In this document: positions 9,622 to 17,939 of the stretch, in pieces
How positions within the stretch are numbered: position 1 is the first letter of the stretch
Layout: every line of letters starts with the position of its first letter
Source of the DNA: Nocardia inohanensis NBRC 100128
Lineage (GTDB): Bacteria > Actinomycetota > Actinomycetes > Mycobacteriales > Mycobacteriaceae
Assembly: GCF_001612945.1 (NCBI RefSeq)
Contig: NZ_BDBK01000016.1
Span: 310,001 to 374,000 of the forward strand
Reading direction: 5' to 3'
Length of the DNA stretch: 64,000 bases
Made by a program: the position numbers and the translations under genes
The notes under the pieces: model-generated
What the model was told of the DNA's origin: nothing
Database searches by the model: none
Seen by the model: only the letters and a program-made list of their open reading frames with translations

Positions 9622-10107
9622 ATGGCTGGAGCACTGTGCCCGGGGTCGTTCGACCCGGTGACCAATGGACATCTCGATGTGATCGCGCGGGCGGCCGCGC
9701 AGTTCGATGAGGTGGTGGTGACGGTGGTGGTCAATCCGAACAAGCAGGGGATGTTCACGATTGACGAGCGGATGGAGATGATTCGGGAGGTCACGGCTCA
9801 TTTGCCCAATGTGCGGGTGGAGTCCTGGCGGGGGTTGCTGGTGGACTTCGCGAAGCGGGAGGGGATCACGGCGATTGTGAAGGGGCTGCGGGATGCTACC
9901 GATTTCGGGTACGAGCTTCAGATGGCTCAGATGAATCGGAAGCTGACGGGGGTGGATACGTTCTTCATCGCTACCAATCCGCATTATGGTTTCGTGTCCA
10001 GTTCGCTGGTGAAGGAAGTTGCGGCTTATGGCGGGGATATCGCCGATCTGCTGCCGGCCGCAGTGCACAAGCGGTTGCTGGAGCGGATCGCGGAGCGGCA
10101 GAAGTGA
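9622..10107 (+). CDS. coaD: phosphopantetheine adenylyltransferase CoaD
   Basis: A 161-residue nucleotidyltransferase that transfers AMP from ATP to 4'-phosphopantetheine, the penultimate step of coenzyme A synthesis. The signature [14 protein letters not shown] at residues 6-19 contains the TxGH nucleotide-binding motif. [19 protein letters not shown] and [13 protein letters not shown] are the other conserved substrate-binding segments. The length is exactly typical. A strong hairpin follows six bases after the stop. Confidence 0.97.
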   Translation: MAGALCPGSFDPVTNGHLDVIARAAAQFDEVVVTVVVNPNKQGMFTIDERMEMIREVTAHLPNVRVESWRGLLVDFAKREGITAIVKGLRDATDFGYELQMAQMNRKLTGVDTFFIATNPHYGFVSSSLVKEVAAYGGDIADLLPAAVHKRLLERIAERQK

Positions 10108-10112
10108 GATAG

Positions 10113-10144
10113 CCGGTGGGCGCGTGGGGGAGTGCGCCCACCGG
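10113..10144. terminator. hairpin between convergent coaD and the DUF559-like gene
   Basis: A perfect 11-bp stem, CCGGTGGGCGC and GCGCCCACCGG, with a 10-base G-rich loop. It has no T-tract. It starts six bases after the coaD stop and ends 17 bases before the stop of the convergent gene, so it may serve both. Confidence 0.7.
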
Positions 10145-10161
10145 TCGAACTGGGGGTGAAA

Positions 10162-11067
10162 TCACAAGGGGTGGATGGGGATTGGTCGGGGTTCGGGGGC
10201 GACGGCGGGGATGATGCGGCCGTCGGGGCGACGGCGGCCGGCGCGGGCCAGGGCGGCGGCCAGGCGGGTGCCGGCGGTGGGGGCGAGCAGGTCTTTCCAG
10301 GTCCAGCGGACCACCTCGAAACCCAGTGCGCGCAGATAGGTTTCGCGGATCTGTTCGCGGCGGATGAGTTCGGCGGGGTCGAGGCCGGGGCGGATGAGTC
10401 TGCCGTACCGGGTGGCGCCGTCGAATTCGCAGAGGACACCGGCGTTTTCGTAGTAGAAGTCGACCTGGGCCACGAAACGGCCGTCGGGGGTCAGGACATT
10501 GCCCTGGGTGCGTGGGGTGGGCAGGCCGAGGCGGTGAATCATGATGCGGCTCAGGGATTCACCGAGGCTCTGGCTGCGCCCGTCCAGCAGGCTCGTCACC
10601 TTCCGGGCTTTGGCTATGCCGTGGCGGCATCTGGCCCGTTCGACCTCCTCGGCGAGGGATTCGGGGGTCAGGGCGAACATGCCGACCAGGGCGTCACCGG
10701 CGACCACGGCCGCGTCGAACGGAAGCGAAAGCGCCAGATCGACGACGGTGCGGGCGGGGGTGGTGACGAGCAGGCCGTCCACCTCGGCGGCCGAATCGAC
10801 CGGCGAGCCATGGACTTTGGTGAAGGGGCGGACTCGCCCGCCGCCCCGGCGATTGCGGGTGAGGCAGACGCGTTCCAGCGGCGCGTGCCAGAGCGCGGTG
10901 CCGTACACCACCGCCGCCGATTGATGGCTGACGATGGATTGGCCCGGCATTTCCGGTAGCACCGCGTCGATCAGCAGGCGATGCCGCTCCCGGCGGCTGT
11001 GAATCGTCGGGGTCTGACAGCCCTCGGTGAGCTTGCGGGTCAGCATCTTCGATGCGCAACCGGTCAT
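10162..11067 (-). CDS. AbiEi/DUF559-like protein with Vsr-type C-terminal fold
   Basis: A 301-residue soluble protein of a family that is abundant in actinobacteria and often annotated as a type IV toxin-antitoxin AbiEi-like or DUF559 protein. SIVSHQSAAVVYGTALW at about residue 45, and TTPARTVVDLALS in the middle, are typical of the AbiEi-like part. The C-terminal third (FVAQVDFYYENAGVLCEFDG, then RRREQ-like and RALGFEVVRWTWKDL) has the Vsr/DUF559 endonuclease-like pattern. The usual winged-helix N-terminus is shorter than normal, and the sequence upstream to about 11230 looks like it might continue in another frame, so the start may be affected by a frameshift. No partner gene is next to it. 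Function unknown. Confidence 0.7.
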   Translation of the reverse strand: MTGCASKMLTRKLTEGCQTPTIHSRRERHRLLIDAVLPEMPGQSIVSHQSAAVVYGTALWHAPLERVCLTRNRRGGGRVRPFTKVHGSPVDSAAEVDGLLVTTPARTVVDLALSLPFDAAVVAGDALVGMFALTPESLAEEVERARCRHGIAKARKVTSLLDGRSQSLGESLSRIMIHRLGLPTPRTQGNVLTPDGRFVAQVDFYYENAGVLCEFDGATRYGRLIRPGLDPAELIRREQIRETYLRALGFEVVRWTWKDLLAPTAGTRLAAALARAGRRRPDGRIIPAVAPEPRPIPIHPL

Positions 11068-11304
11068 TCGGCCGCCTCACCCGAGCGGCCCGGTCGCCGG
11101 CCGTGCCGCGGCATCGTCGCGCAGCCGCGGCGGGCCGGGCGTTGCGGTCTGGGCCCGGCCGTATCTCGCCGTCCCCCAAGGCATCCGCGTCCTCGCACCA
11201 TCGGAACTCCTCTCCTGGATCGGATCCGTTGAGAGTTTGGACGCGGCACGCCCGCGAACGGTTCCGGTGAATCGGAAGAGGAGTTCCGGTGGATCAGGAG
11301 GGAA

Positions 11305-11826
11305 TCAGAAGACCCAGAGCCGCAGGGTCAGGAAGCGCAGGGTGCCGACCGCCGCCGTCACCGCGAGCACCGCCGCGGCCTGCGCCAGATCGGTGAGCCC
11401 GGGCGCGGTGGTCTCCAGTACCGCCAAAGCTCCCGCCGTGATGGCCAATCCGGCCAGCGCCAGTCCGCCGCCCTCGAGCTGCGCGGTGAACCACCGCACC
11501 CGCCCGGCCGCGTGGAAGGTCAGCCGCCGGTGCAGTTCATTGGCGACCGCGGTGGAGACGATGGACCCGGCCAGGTTGGCCAGCTGCGGCCCGCCGCCGT
11601 AGAAGGCGAAGAACAGCAGCAGGTAGCCGATATTCGACAACCCGCCGACCAGGGCGAAACGAATGAGCTGGGCGAACGCGGCCTCGCCGCGCAGCCAGGC
11701 GCCGAGCTGTCCGCTCCAGCGTGCCCCGGCGACGCGTGCGGCCTCGATGCCGTACGCGTAGGTGTGAGCCAGGGTGGGGACCGGCATTACGGCCCGCTGC
11801 GGGATGTCCAGGACAGCCATCGTCAT
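11305..11826 (-). CDS. GtrA family membrane protein
   Basis: A 173-residue integral membrane protein of the GtrA family, which is linked to transport of lipid-linked sugars for cell-wall polysaccharide decoration. After about 50 hydrophilic N-terminal residues come four hydrophobic segments. The first starts QLIRFALVGGLSNIGYLL, the family's conserved FxxVGxxxT/N entry, and the last runs TAAVGTLRFLTLRLWVF, where the terminal R-F-x-x-x-x-x-W-V-F is typical. ATG 11826 or 11820 (MAVLDIPQ) are both possible. No glycosyltransferase partner is adjacent. The 237 bases between this gene and the previous one contain no gene I can support. Confidence 0.82.
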   Translation of the reverse strand: MTMAVLDIPQRAVMPVPTLAHTYAYGIEAARVAGARWSGQLGAWLRGEAAFAQLIRFALVGGLSNIGYLLLFFAFYGGGPQLANLAGSIVSTAVANELHRRLTFHAAGRVRWFTAQLEGGGLALAGLAITAGALAVLETTAPGLTDLAQAAAVLAVTAAVGTLRFLTLRLWVF

Positions 11827-11882
11827 TTCCCATCGAACACGTCGGGCGGTAGCCCGGCAGAGCGTTCCACTTCCTTCTGCTT

Positions 11883-11900
11883 GTTCAGCATTGACTGAAC
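11883..11900. promoter_or_regulatory. inverted repeat upstream of the gtrA-like gene
   Basis: GTTCAG, six bases, CTGAAC: a perfect 6-bp-arm palindrome about 60 bases upstream of the GtrA-family start, in an unusually AT-rich stretch. A second small palindrome, CTTAG-TTACTT-CTAAG, lies at 11947-11962. These could be operators for the divergent gtrA-like and sepIVA transcripts. No regulator is encoded next to them. Confidence 0.4.
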
Positions 11901-11973
11901 AAAACGAACTGTCAACCGCGGGAGGCTTCGCTGCCTCGGTCCAGCACTTAGTTACTTCTAAGAATTTAACACT

Positions 11974-12002
11974 AACTGGAGGCGTTTCCTCCAGTTGTTT
12001 TT
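11974..12002 (+). terminator. rho-independent terminator with no obvious upstream gene
   Basis: A perfect 9-bp stem, AACTGGAGG and CCTCCAGTT, with a 5-base loop, followed by GTTTTT. This is a textbook intrinsic terminator pointing in the + direction. The only gene to its left is on the other strand, so it would end a short transcript starting within roughly 11880-11960, or act as an attenuator in the leader of sepIVA (start 12149). Confidence 0.65.
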
Positions 12003-12148
12003 GTGGTCTGTGAAACAGCTCTCCGACACGCCGGATAGGACCGGGCGTCAACGCCCGAAGCGGGGCAGACTGGCGACAAGGCGAGCGGCTCGCCGCACAC
12101 AGCACTGGCGGCAGGGTCGCAGTACCGGCAGGAGAGTGGGGAAGCAGC

Positions 12149-12895
12149 ATGTACCGGGTATTCGAAGCGCTCGACGAACTCGTGGCCATCATCGAAGAGG
12201 CGCGGGGCATTCCGCCGACTCGTAATTGCATCGTGCCGCGCGGTGAGGTGCTCGAACTGCTCGACGACGTCCGTGAAGCGCTGCCCGGCGAGCTGGATGA
12301 CGCCCAGGACGTCCTCGACCATCGCGACAAGATCGTCACCGATGCCCGCACCGCCGCCGACACCACGGTGAGCAGCGCCAACGCGCAGGCCCACGACACC
12401 GTGACGGGCGCCCGTGACGAGGCCGACCGCATTCTGGCCGACGCCAAGGCGCACGCCGATCGCATGGTCGCCGAGGCCCGCGCGCACGCCGAACACCTGG
12501 TGAGCTCCGCCGAGGCCGAGGCCGAGCGGGTCGTCGCCGACGGCAACAAGGAGTACGAGGACGTCACCGGCCGCGCCCGCATCGAGGCCGATCGCATGAT
12601 CGCCTCCGGCCAGGCCAGCTACGACCGCTCGGTCGCGGAAGGCAAGGCCGAACAGGAACGCCTGGTCTCGCAGACCGAAGTGGTCCGCGCCGCGCACACC
12701 GAATCCGCCCGGCTCATCGACGCCGCCCAGGCCGACTCCGACCGCCTGCGCGCCGAATGCGACGACTACGTGGACGGCAAACTCGCCGACTTCGAGGAGA
12801 CCTTGCAGAGCACGCTGCGCGTCATCGGCCGCGGCCGGCACCAGGTGCGATCCGGTACGACCGTGCCGGATTACGCCGCCGACTTCCGCCGCTAG
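12149..12895 (+). CDS. sepIVA: septation protein SepIVA, DivIVA-like
   Basis: A 248-residue protein. It begins MYRVFEALDELVAIIEEARG and continues with a long Ala/Glu/Asp/Arg-rich coiled coil from about residue 50 to 220 (repeated ADRMVAEARAHAEHL-like heptads), the layout of DivIVA-domain proteins. In mycobacteria the protein at this position (Rv2927c family) is SepIVA, an essential factor in septation and polar growth acting at the inner membrane and division site. It is followed by yceD, rpmF, rnc and mutM in the conserved order. It is preceded by an intrinsic terminator-like hairpin that could attenuate it. Confidence 0.88.
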   Translation: MYRVFEALDELVAIIEEARGIPPTRNCIVPRGEVLELLDDVREALPGELDDAQDVLDHRDKIVTDARTAADTTVSSANAQAHDTVTGARDEADRILADAKAHADRMVAEARAHAEHLVSSAEAEAERVVADGNKEYEDVTGRARIEADRMIASGQASYDRSVAEGKAEQERLVSQTEVVRAAHTESARLIDAAQADSDRLRAECDDYVDGKLADFEETLQSTLRVIGRGRHQVRSGTTVPDYAADFRR

Positions 12896-12922
12896 CCGCC
12901 GCGCCCCCTCGGAACCCCTTGC

Positions 12923-12956
12923 CCCACAGCCCGGCCCAGGCCGAGCTGTGGGCGGT
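12923..12956 (+). terminator. hairpin terminator after sepIVA
   Basis: CCCACAGC-C-CGGCC, a CA loop, then GGCCG-A-GCTGTGGG: a 13-bp stem with one C/A mismatch, followed by CGGTTT. It lies 27 bases after the sepIVA stop and before the yceD promoter region, so it probably separates sepIVA from the yceD-rpmF-rnc-mutM operon. Confidence 0.7.
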
Positions 12957-13031
12957 TTGAGTGCGGCCGGACCGCTTCGGTATTGTTGAGTGGTTGCCCA
13001 TTCCACCCTTTACCCCGAGGTGAATTCGTAG

Positions 13032-13670
13032 ATGCCCGCTGATTCCGGTTCCGGTTCGCGTCGTCGCCATATCCCGGCCGACGTGGGCTTCGTGCTGGAC
13101 GTGCGCAGTCTCGGCCGAGCCCCGGGTTCGCGGAAAGATCTGCACCGCACCGTCACCACCGAAGAGAAGATCGGCCTGGATCTGGTCGCGATTCCCGTCG
13201 GTGCGCAGGTCGAACTGGATCTGACGTTGCAGTCGGTATCCGAGGGTGTACTCGTCACCGGCACCGTGACCGCGCCCATCGCGGGCGAGTGCACGCGCTG
13301 CCTGGAGCCTTTCACCGACGAGATCGAGTTGCAGCTCACCGAGCTTTTCGCCTACCCGGACAGCGCTACCGAGCAGACCACCGAGGAAGACGAGATCCCG
13401 CGCCTGATCGAGGACACCGTCGATCTGGAACCGGTGATCATCGACGCCGTCGGTATGGAACTGCCTTTGCAGCCGCTGTGCGAAGACGACTGCGAGGGAC
13501 TGTGCCCGGAATGCGGCATACGGATGGCGATTGCGGAATCCGGCCATACCCATGAGATACTTGACCCTCGCTGGGCCGGGCTCGCGAATTTCGCGGTCGA
13601 ATCCCCTGGTACGGGTGCCAATGGCACGCTGCCAAAACAGTCAGCCGAAACAGATTCAGAGGAGAACTAG
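13032..13670 (+). CDS. YceD family protein (DUF177)
   Basis: A 212-residue protein of the YceD/DUF177 family, typically encoded just before rpmF and linked in bacteria and plastids to 23S rRNA accumulation. The family cysteines are present: [10 protein letters not shown] at about residues 84-93, then [14 protein letters not shown] near residue 150, which would form a metal-binding site. The C-terminus [11 protein letters not shown] is typical. The actinobacterial N-terminal extension carries [16 protein letters not shown]. The stop is 2 bases before the GTG of rpmF, so the two are coupled. Equivalent to Rv2926c. Confidence 0.9.
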   Translation: MPADSGSGSRRRHIPADVGFVLDVRSLGRAPGSRKDLHRTVTTEEKIGLDLVAIPVGAQVELDLTLQSVSEGVLVTGTVTAPIAGECTRCLEPFTDEIELQLTELFAYPDSATEQTTEEDEIPRLIEDTVDLEPVIIDAVGMELPLQPLCEDDCEGLCPECGIRMAIAESGHTHEILDPRWAGLANFAVESPGTGANGTLPKQSAETDSEEN

Positions 13671-13672
13671 TC

Positions 13673-13855
13673 GTGGCCGTTCCGAAGCGCCGGATGTCTC
13701 GTGCCAACACCCACGCACGGCGTAGCCAGTGGAAGGCCGCCGCGCCGACCCTGATCACCTGCCCGAACCGCGCCTGCGGCCAGCAGACCCTCCCGCACAT
13801 CGCGTGCCCGTCCTGCGGCACCTACAAGGGCCGTCAGGTCACCGCGGCGGTCTGA
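13673..13855 (+). CDS. rpmF: 50S ribosomal protein bL32
   Basis: A 60-residue basic protein starting [20 protein letters not shown], the universal bL32 N-terminus. It is followed by a four-cysteine zinc ribbon (CPNRAC ... [10 protein letters not shown]), so this is the zinc-binding (C+) form rather than the zinc-free paralogue. The start is the GTG at 13673-13675, preceded by AGGAGAAC at good spacing. It sits between yceD and rnc, a near-universal bacterial linkage. Confidence 0.96.
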   Translation: MAVPKRRMSRANTHARRSQWKAAAPTLITCPNRACGQQTLPHIACPSCGTYKGRQVTAAV

Positions 13856-13875
13856 TCCGCCCGATCATCACCGAC

Positions 13876-14643
13876 GTGACCGCCAGCAAGGACGCTGCCG
13901 AAGTCCCCGCCGTGGGTGACGCAGCAGACCACGCCAGCCTGCTCGAGGCGCTCGGCGTAGACGTGCAACCGGATCTTCTGCGCCTGGCGCTGACGCACCG
14001 GTCGTACGCCTACGAGAACGGTGGGCTGCCCACCAACGAGCGCCTGGAGTTCCTGGGCGATTCGGTGCTCGGCTTGAGCATCACCGAACGCCTCTACCTG
14101 GAGCATCCCGACAAATCCGAGGGTGAGCTGGCGAAGCTGCGCGCGAGCGTGGTCAATATGCACGCGCTCGCCGAAGTGGCGCGCGGGCTGGGCGAGGGCG
14201 GTCTCGGCCGTCACCTGCTGCTCGGTAAGGGCGAAGAGCTCACCGGCGGCCGGGACAAGCCGAGCATCCTCGCCGACGGCATGGAGTCGCTGCTGGGTGC
14301 CGTGCATTTGCAGCACGGCATCGAAGTGGCGCGAAATGTCGTGCTGCGTCTGTTCGCCGCATTGCTCGAGCGCGGACCCCGTATGGGTGCCGGGCTCGAT
14401 TGGAAGACCAGTCTCCAGGAGTTGACCGCCGAGCGTGGCATCGGCGTGCCGGCCTACGAGATCACCTCCACCGGACCCGATCACGACAAGGAGTTCACCG
14501 CCACGGCGGTGATCGGCGGGAAGGGTTACGGCCAGGGGGTGGGCCGCTCCAAGAAGGAAGCGGAACAGAAGGCCGCGGGCGCTGCCTATCAGGCGTTGAT
14601 CGCCGAGAACACGCCCGAGGGTTCGGATTCGGCCAAGAGCTAG
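13876..14643 (+). CDS. rnc: ribonuclease III
   Basis: A 255-residue double-strand-specific endoribonuclease that processes rRNA precursors. The catalytic signature [14 protein letters not shown] is at about residues 54-67, and the second catalytic acidic cluster, [15 protein letters not shown], follows around residue 134. A dsRNA-binding domain from about residue 173 begins [14 protein letters not shown] and ends with [17 protein letters not shown] take the GTG at 13876-13878 as the start, giving about 30 residues before the conserved domain. It is followed after six bases by mutM. Confidence 0.95.
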   Translation: MTASKDAAEVPAVGDAADHASLLEALGVDVQPDLLRLALTHRSYAYENGGLPTNERLEFLGDSVLGLSITERLYLEHPDKSEGELAKLRASVVNMHALAEVARGLGEGGLGRHLLLGKGEELTGGRDKPSILADGMESLLGAVHLQHGIEVARNVVLRLFAALLERGPRMGAGLDWKTSLQELTAERGIGVPAYEITSTGPDHDKEFTATAVIGGKGYGQGVGRSKKEAEQKAAGAAYQALIAENTPEGSDSAKS

Positions 14644-14649
14644 CGCCGG

Positions 14650-15507
14650 ATGCCGGAACTTCCCGAAGTCGAAGTCGTGCGGCGCGGGCTCGCCGAGCAT
14701 GTGGTGGGCCGCGTCGTCGATTCGGTTGCCGTCAAGCACGAGCGGTCGGTGCGGCGGCATATCCTCGGCGGGGACGATCTCGCCGCCCGATTGACCGGTT
14801 TGCGTGTGGAGTCCGCGAACCGGCGGGGCAAATTCCTGTGGCTCACCTTCGACGAGCCCGATACCTCACTCGTCGTGCATCTGGGCATGAGCGGGCAGAT
14901 GCTGGTGCAGCCCGCCGGCGCGCCCGTGGAGAAGCACGCGCACATCATCGCCCGGCTGGATAACGGCAGCGAACTGCGGTTCGTGGATCAGCGCACCTTC
15001 GGCGGGTGGATGCTGTCGGATCTGGTGCAGGTCGACGGGACCTGGGTGCCCGAGTCCGCGGCGCATATCGCGCGCGACCCGCTGGATCCGCTCTTCGATG
15101 CCGATCGCGTGGTGAAAACCTTGCGCGGCAAGCAATCCGAGATCAAGCGGCTGCTGCTGGATCAGACCGTGGTCTCCGGCGTCGGCAATATCTACGCCGA
15201 CGAGGCGCTGTGGCGTGCCCAGATCCACGGCGAGCGCCCGGCCGCCAAGCTGACCAAGCCCGCGCTGCACAAACTGCTGGTCGAGACCCAGCAGGTGATG
15301 GCGGAGGCGCTGCTGGCCGGCGGCACCTCCTTCGACGCCCTGTACGTCAACGTCAACGGTCAATCCGGCTACTTCGAGCGCTCCCTCAACGCCTACGGCC
15401 GCGAGCACGAACCGTGCCGCCGCTGCGGGGCGCCCATGGTGCGCGAGAAGTTCATGAACCGCTCGTCGTTCTCCTGCCCGCGCTGCCAGCCGCGCCCGCG
15501 CAACTGA
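14650..15507 (+). CDS. mutM: formamidopyrimidine-DNA glycosylase MutM
   Basis: A 285-residue bifunctional DNA glycosylase/AP lyase that removes 8-oxoguanine and formamidopyrimidines. The N-terminal catalytic proline and Glu are in [14 protein letters not shown]. The H2TH region contains [14 protein letters not shown]. The C-terminal zinc finger is complete (CRRCGAPM ... [10 protein letters not shown]). It starts six bases after the rnc stop. In mycobacteria the osmC-like gene, acyP and smc follow directly. Here they are displaced. Confidence 0.96.
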   Translation: MPELPEVEVVRRGLAEHVVGRVVDSVAVKHERSVRRHILGGDDLAARLTGLRVESANRRGKFLWLTFDEPDTSLVVHLGMSGQMLVQPAGAPVEKHAHIIARLDNGSELRFVDQRTFGGWMLSDLVQVDGTWVPESAAHIARDPLDPLFDADRVVKTLRGKQSEIKRLLLDQTVVSGVGNIYADEALWRAQIHGERPAAKLTKPALHKLLVETQQVMAEALLAGGTSFDALYVNVNGQSGYFERSLNAYGREHEPCRRCGAPMVREKFMNRSSFSCPRCQPRPRN

Positions 15508-15607
15508 CCCGGTCAGCGGTATGGTCCGGGCGGAGCCTCCCTACTGAAGGGCTTGACGCGCTACCGTTTTCACAGCGGCATCGGGTGATGCCGGCCGGAG
15601 GAAACTG

Positions 15608-16189
15608 ATGCGCAAACTGACCTACTACGTCGCGGCGACGATCGACGGGTTCATAGCCACCGATGAGGGATCGGTGGACTTCTTTCCCGTCGGGGGTGAT
15701 CACGGGCCGGCGATCATCGCGCAGTATCCCGAGACGCTGCCGACCAAGGTGCGCGAGGCGCTCGGGGTAGACAAGCCCAGCCACAATTTCGACACCGTGA
15801 TCATGGGCCGCAAGACACACGATTTCGGGGTGCGGACGGGGACCTCGAGCCCCTATTCGCACCTGCGGCAGTTCGTGGTCTCCACAACACTTCCCGAGGC
15901 TCCCGCGTCGGATGTGGAGCTCATTTCCGGTGATCCGCTCGCGCGGGTGCGAGAACTCAAGCGGGAGAAGGGACTCGGCATCTGGTTGTGCGGCGGCGGT
16001 GAGCTGGCGCGGGAGCTGCTGCCCGAGATCGATCAGGTCTTCCTGAAGCTCTACCCGATCGTGCTTGGCAAGGGGCGGCCGCTCTTCGGCGAATGCGCCC
16101 GCCTGCCCGATGCCGCCCGCTTCCGCGTGCTGACCAGCCGCGTATTCGAGGACGGCGTGGCGTTCATCAAGTACAGCCGGATCCGCTAG
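15608..16189 (+). CDS. dihydrofolate reductase family protein (RibD C-terminal-like)
   Basis: A 193-residue protein starting MRKLTYYVAATIDGFIATD, the usual entry of stand-alone RibD_C/DHFR-like reductases. VIMGRKTHDFG is the nucleotide-contact segment, and IWLCGGGELARELL is the GGG(x)L NADPH-binding loop. Substrate unknown: such proteins are not true folate reductases, and most are uncharacterised. It is monocistronic, with an ATG after GGAGGAAACTG. It ends just before a very large inverted repeat that also faces the convergent DUF350 gene. Confidence 0.82.
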   Translation: MRKLTYYVAATIDGFIATDEGSVDFFPVGGDHGPAIIAQYPETLPTKVREALGVDKPSHNFDTVIMGRKTHDFGVRTGTSSPYSHLRQFVVSTTLPEAPASDVELISGDPLARVRELKREKGLGIWLCGGGELARELLPEIDQVFLKLYPIVLGKGRPLFGECARLPDAARFRVLTSRVFEDGVAFIKYSRIR

Positions 16190-16194
16190 ACCCT

Positions 16195-16275
16195 CGTCAT
16201 CCCGGCATGCTCTAAGCCGGGATCCACAACCTGGCGAACCGTGTGGATTCCGGCTTAAAGCGTGCCGGAATGACG
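16195..16275. repeat. 81-bp near-perfect inverted repeat, MITE-like or bidirectional terminator
   Basis: The two arms, about 34 bases each, begin CGTCATCCCGGCATGC and end GCGTGCCGGAATGACG, with TCCACA/TGTGGA nearest the loop and a loop of about 13 bases. Only a few mismatches break the stem. It fills the gap between two convergent genes (15608-16189 and 16280-16732) with 5 and 4 bases to spare. It could be a bidirectional terminator, a dispersed palindromic repeat, or both. Confidence 0.75.
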
Positions 16276-16279
16276 GGGG

Positions 16280-16732
16280 TCAGAGAATCGCGACGGCTAC
16301 GACCAGACCGAGGGCGAAGTGCGCGGCGGCGACGACCAGCGCCTCGGTGGTGAATTCGGGCTTCTTCAGCACCTCACCGATATTGATGCCGAAGGCGAGC
16401 TCCAGCACGCGCACCGACACCACCTGCGCCACGATGCCGACCAGGCCGTAGATGGCGGCGGCGATGAGCCCCTCGCCGAGCTTGCCGGCCGAGGAGTAGA
16501 TGGCCAGCACCACGATGAACGCCATCGACAGCATGCCCGCCGCGCTCACGACGACCGCGTTCGGCAGCCCCTGCGCCACCATGGCGCGCAGGCTGCCGGG
16601 CGTGGTCAGGTCGACGGCGTAGAAGCCGACGAGCATGAGCACCAGGCCGACCAGCGCGTAGAGGAGGATCGCGCCTACGCCACGGCCGAGCGAACTCCAG
16701 TACCCCGCTTCGAGCGCGAGAGTGGTGGTCAT
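16280..16732 (-). CDS. DUF350 family membrane protein (YjfL-like)
   Basis: A 150-residue integral membrane protein with four hydrophobic segments: a first helix around GVGAILLYALVGLVLMLVGF, then two central helices, and a last one ending HFALGLVVAVAIL. This spacing and the YxxxxLxLMxxGFYxxDLTTPG pattern after helix 1 fit the DUF350 family (E. coli YjfL). Function unknown. It is the last of three co-directional genes, with 40 bases before it, downstream of the glutathionylspermidine-synthase-like gene. The same combination occurs in the E. coli yjf cluster, which points to a joint membrane role. Confidence 0.82.
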   Translation of the reverse strand: MTTTLALEAGYWSSLGRGVGAILLYALVGLVLMLVGFYAVDLTTPGSLRAMVAQGLPNAVVVSAAGMLSMAFIVVLAIYSSAGKLGEGLIAAAIYGLVGIVAQVVSVRVLELAFGINIGEVLKKPEFTTEALVVAAAHFALGLVVAVAIL

Positions 16733-16772
16733 TCTTGGTCCTCCAGGGTGGTGGGTCGAACTGGTAGTGGGG

Positions 16773-17939
16773 TCAGGACTGCGGGATGCGATGCGGGACG
16801 AAGGCCGCGCCGTCGTCGGTGATCAAACCGGCGGTTTCGCGGATGCCCAGCCCGGCGGAGGTGTCGCCGACGATCCAGGCGCCCAGCACGGGCCGCATCC
16901 CGTCGAATTCCGGTAGCGGGTCCAGCAATTGGTAGACGTAGCCTTCGGCGCCGTACACGCCGCCGGTGGCGGTCTCCAGGCCCGCGCCCACGATGGTCAT
17001 GTTCGCGCCCTCGCGGCCCAGCTTCGGTTTGCGAATGTACTCGGTCAGCTCGTGCGGATCGTCGAGGTAGGTGGGGAGCAGGTTGGGGTGTCCCGGGTAC
17101 ATCTCCCACATGACCGCGAGCAGGGCCTTGTTGGACAGCAGCGTCTTCCACAGCGGTTCCAGCCACATGGACTGCGGCAGCGATTGCACGACCCGCTTGC
17201 CGAAGTCGTCGTCGAGGACCCATTCCCACGGGTAGAGCTTGAAGATCGAATCGACGGGCGCTTCGGCCAGATCCACGAAACGTTCGAGCTCGGTATCGAA
17301 TCCGAGCTCCTCGATGGGCAGCGCGATGGTGTCGAAGCCGGCTTCGGCGGCGGTCTCCTGCATGTACGCGGTGGTGACATTGTCCTCACCGGAGGCGTCG
17401 GCGCCGGACCAGGTGAAGTGCAGTTCGGCGGTCGGCAGCAGCTCGCGCACCTCGCCCCAGCGTTCGACCAGCTTCTCGTGCAACGAATTCCATTGATCGT
17501 CGTCCGGGTGCGTGTCGGTCAGCCAGTGCCACTGCACGATCGCCGCCTCCAGCAGGGAGGTGGGCGTATCGGCGTTGTACTCCAGCAGCTTCGCCGGTCC
17601 GCGCCCGTCGTAGCGCAGATCGAAGCGGCCGTAGATGTGCGGATCGGAGCGCTTCCAGGAGTTGGCGATGTGTTCCCAACTCCATTGCGGCAGACCGAAA
17701 TCGGCGAAGCGTTCGGTGAGCACGATCTGTTCGACGGCGTGCAGGCACATGGTGTGCAGCACCTCGACCTGGGCTTCCAGCGCCAGGATCTCGGCCATGT
17801 CGAACTCGTAATGCACCGATTCGTCCCAGTACGGGCGCGGCTGCCCGGAGGCGTCGCGGCCGGGCGAACCGTAAACCAGCCCTTGGCTTTCGATGATCTG
17901 CTGCCAGCCCGGACGGGGCGTGCCGCGTACCCGCCGCAT
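16773..17939 (-). CDS. glutathionylspermidine synthase family ATP-grasp protein (YjfC-like)
   Basis: A 388-residue protein matching the C-terminal synthetase domain of glutathionylspermidine synthase, without the amidase domain. Typical segments are GRFDLRYDGRGPAKLLEYNADTPTS cut into GRFDLRYDG and LLEYNADTPT, IFKLYPWEW, NPLLP-type PNLLPTYLDD, and KPKLGREGANMTIV, where Lys and Glu would bind ATP. Family members form amide bonds between a carboxylate and an amine. Actinobacteria lack glutathione, so the substrate here is unknown. Its ATG shares one base with the stop of the upstream gene (TAATG), so translation is tightly coupled. The three-gene set resembles E. coli yjfM-yjfC-yjfL. Confidence 0.88.
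   Translation of the reverse strand: MRRVRGTPRPGWQQIIESQGLVYGSPGRDASGQPRPYWDESVHYEFDMAEILALEAQVEVLHTMCLHAVEQIVLTERFADFGLPQWSWEHIANSWKRSDPHIYGRFDLRYDGRGPAKLLEYNADTPTSLLEAAIVQWHWLTDTHPDDDQWNSLHEKLVERWGEVRELLPTAELHFTWSGADASGEDNVTTAYMQETAAEAGFDTIALPIEELGFDTELERFVDLAEAPVDSIFKLYPWEWVLDDDFGKRVVQSLPQSMWLEPLWKTLLSNKALLAVMWEMYPGHPNLLPTYLDDPHELTEYIRKPKLGREGANMTIVGAGLETATGGVYGAEGYVYQLLDPLPEFDGMRPVLGAWIVGDTSAGLGIRETAGLITDDGAAFVPHRIPQS

Noticed and set aside
11068-11304. Missing N-terminus of the DUF559-like protein as a proven frameshift
   Set aside because: Frames upstream show no clear winged-helix sequence; a shorter natural start is as likely.
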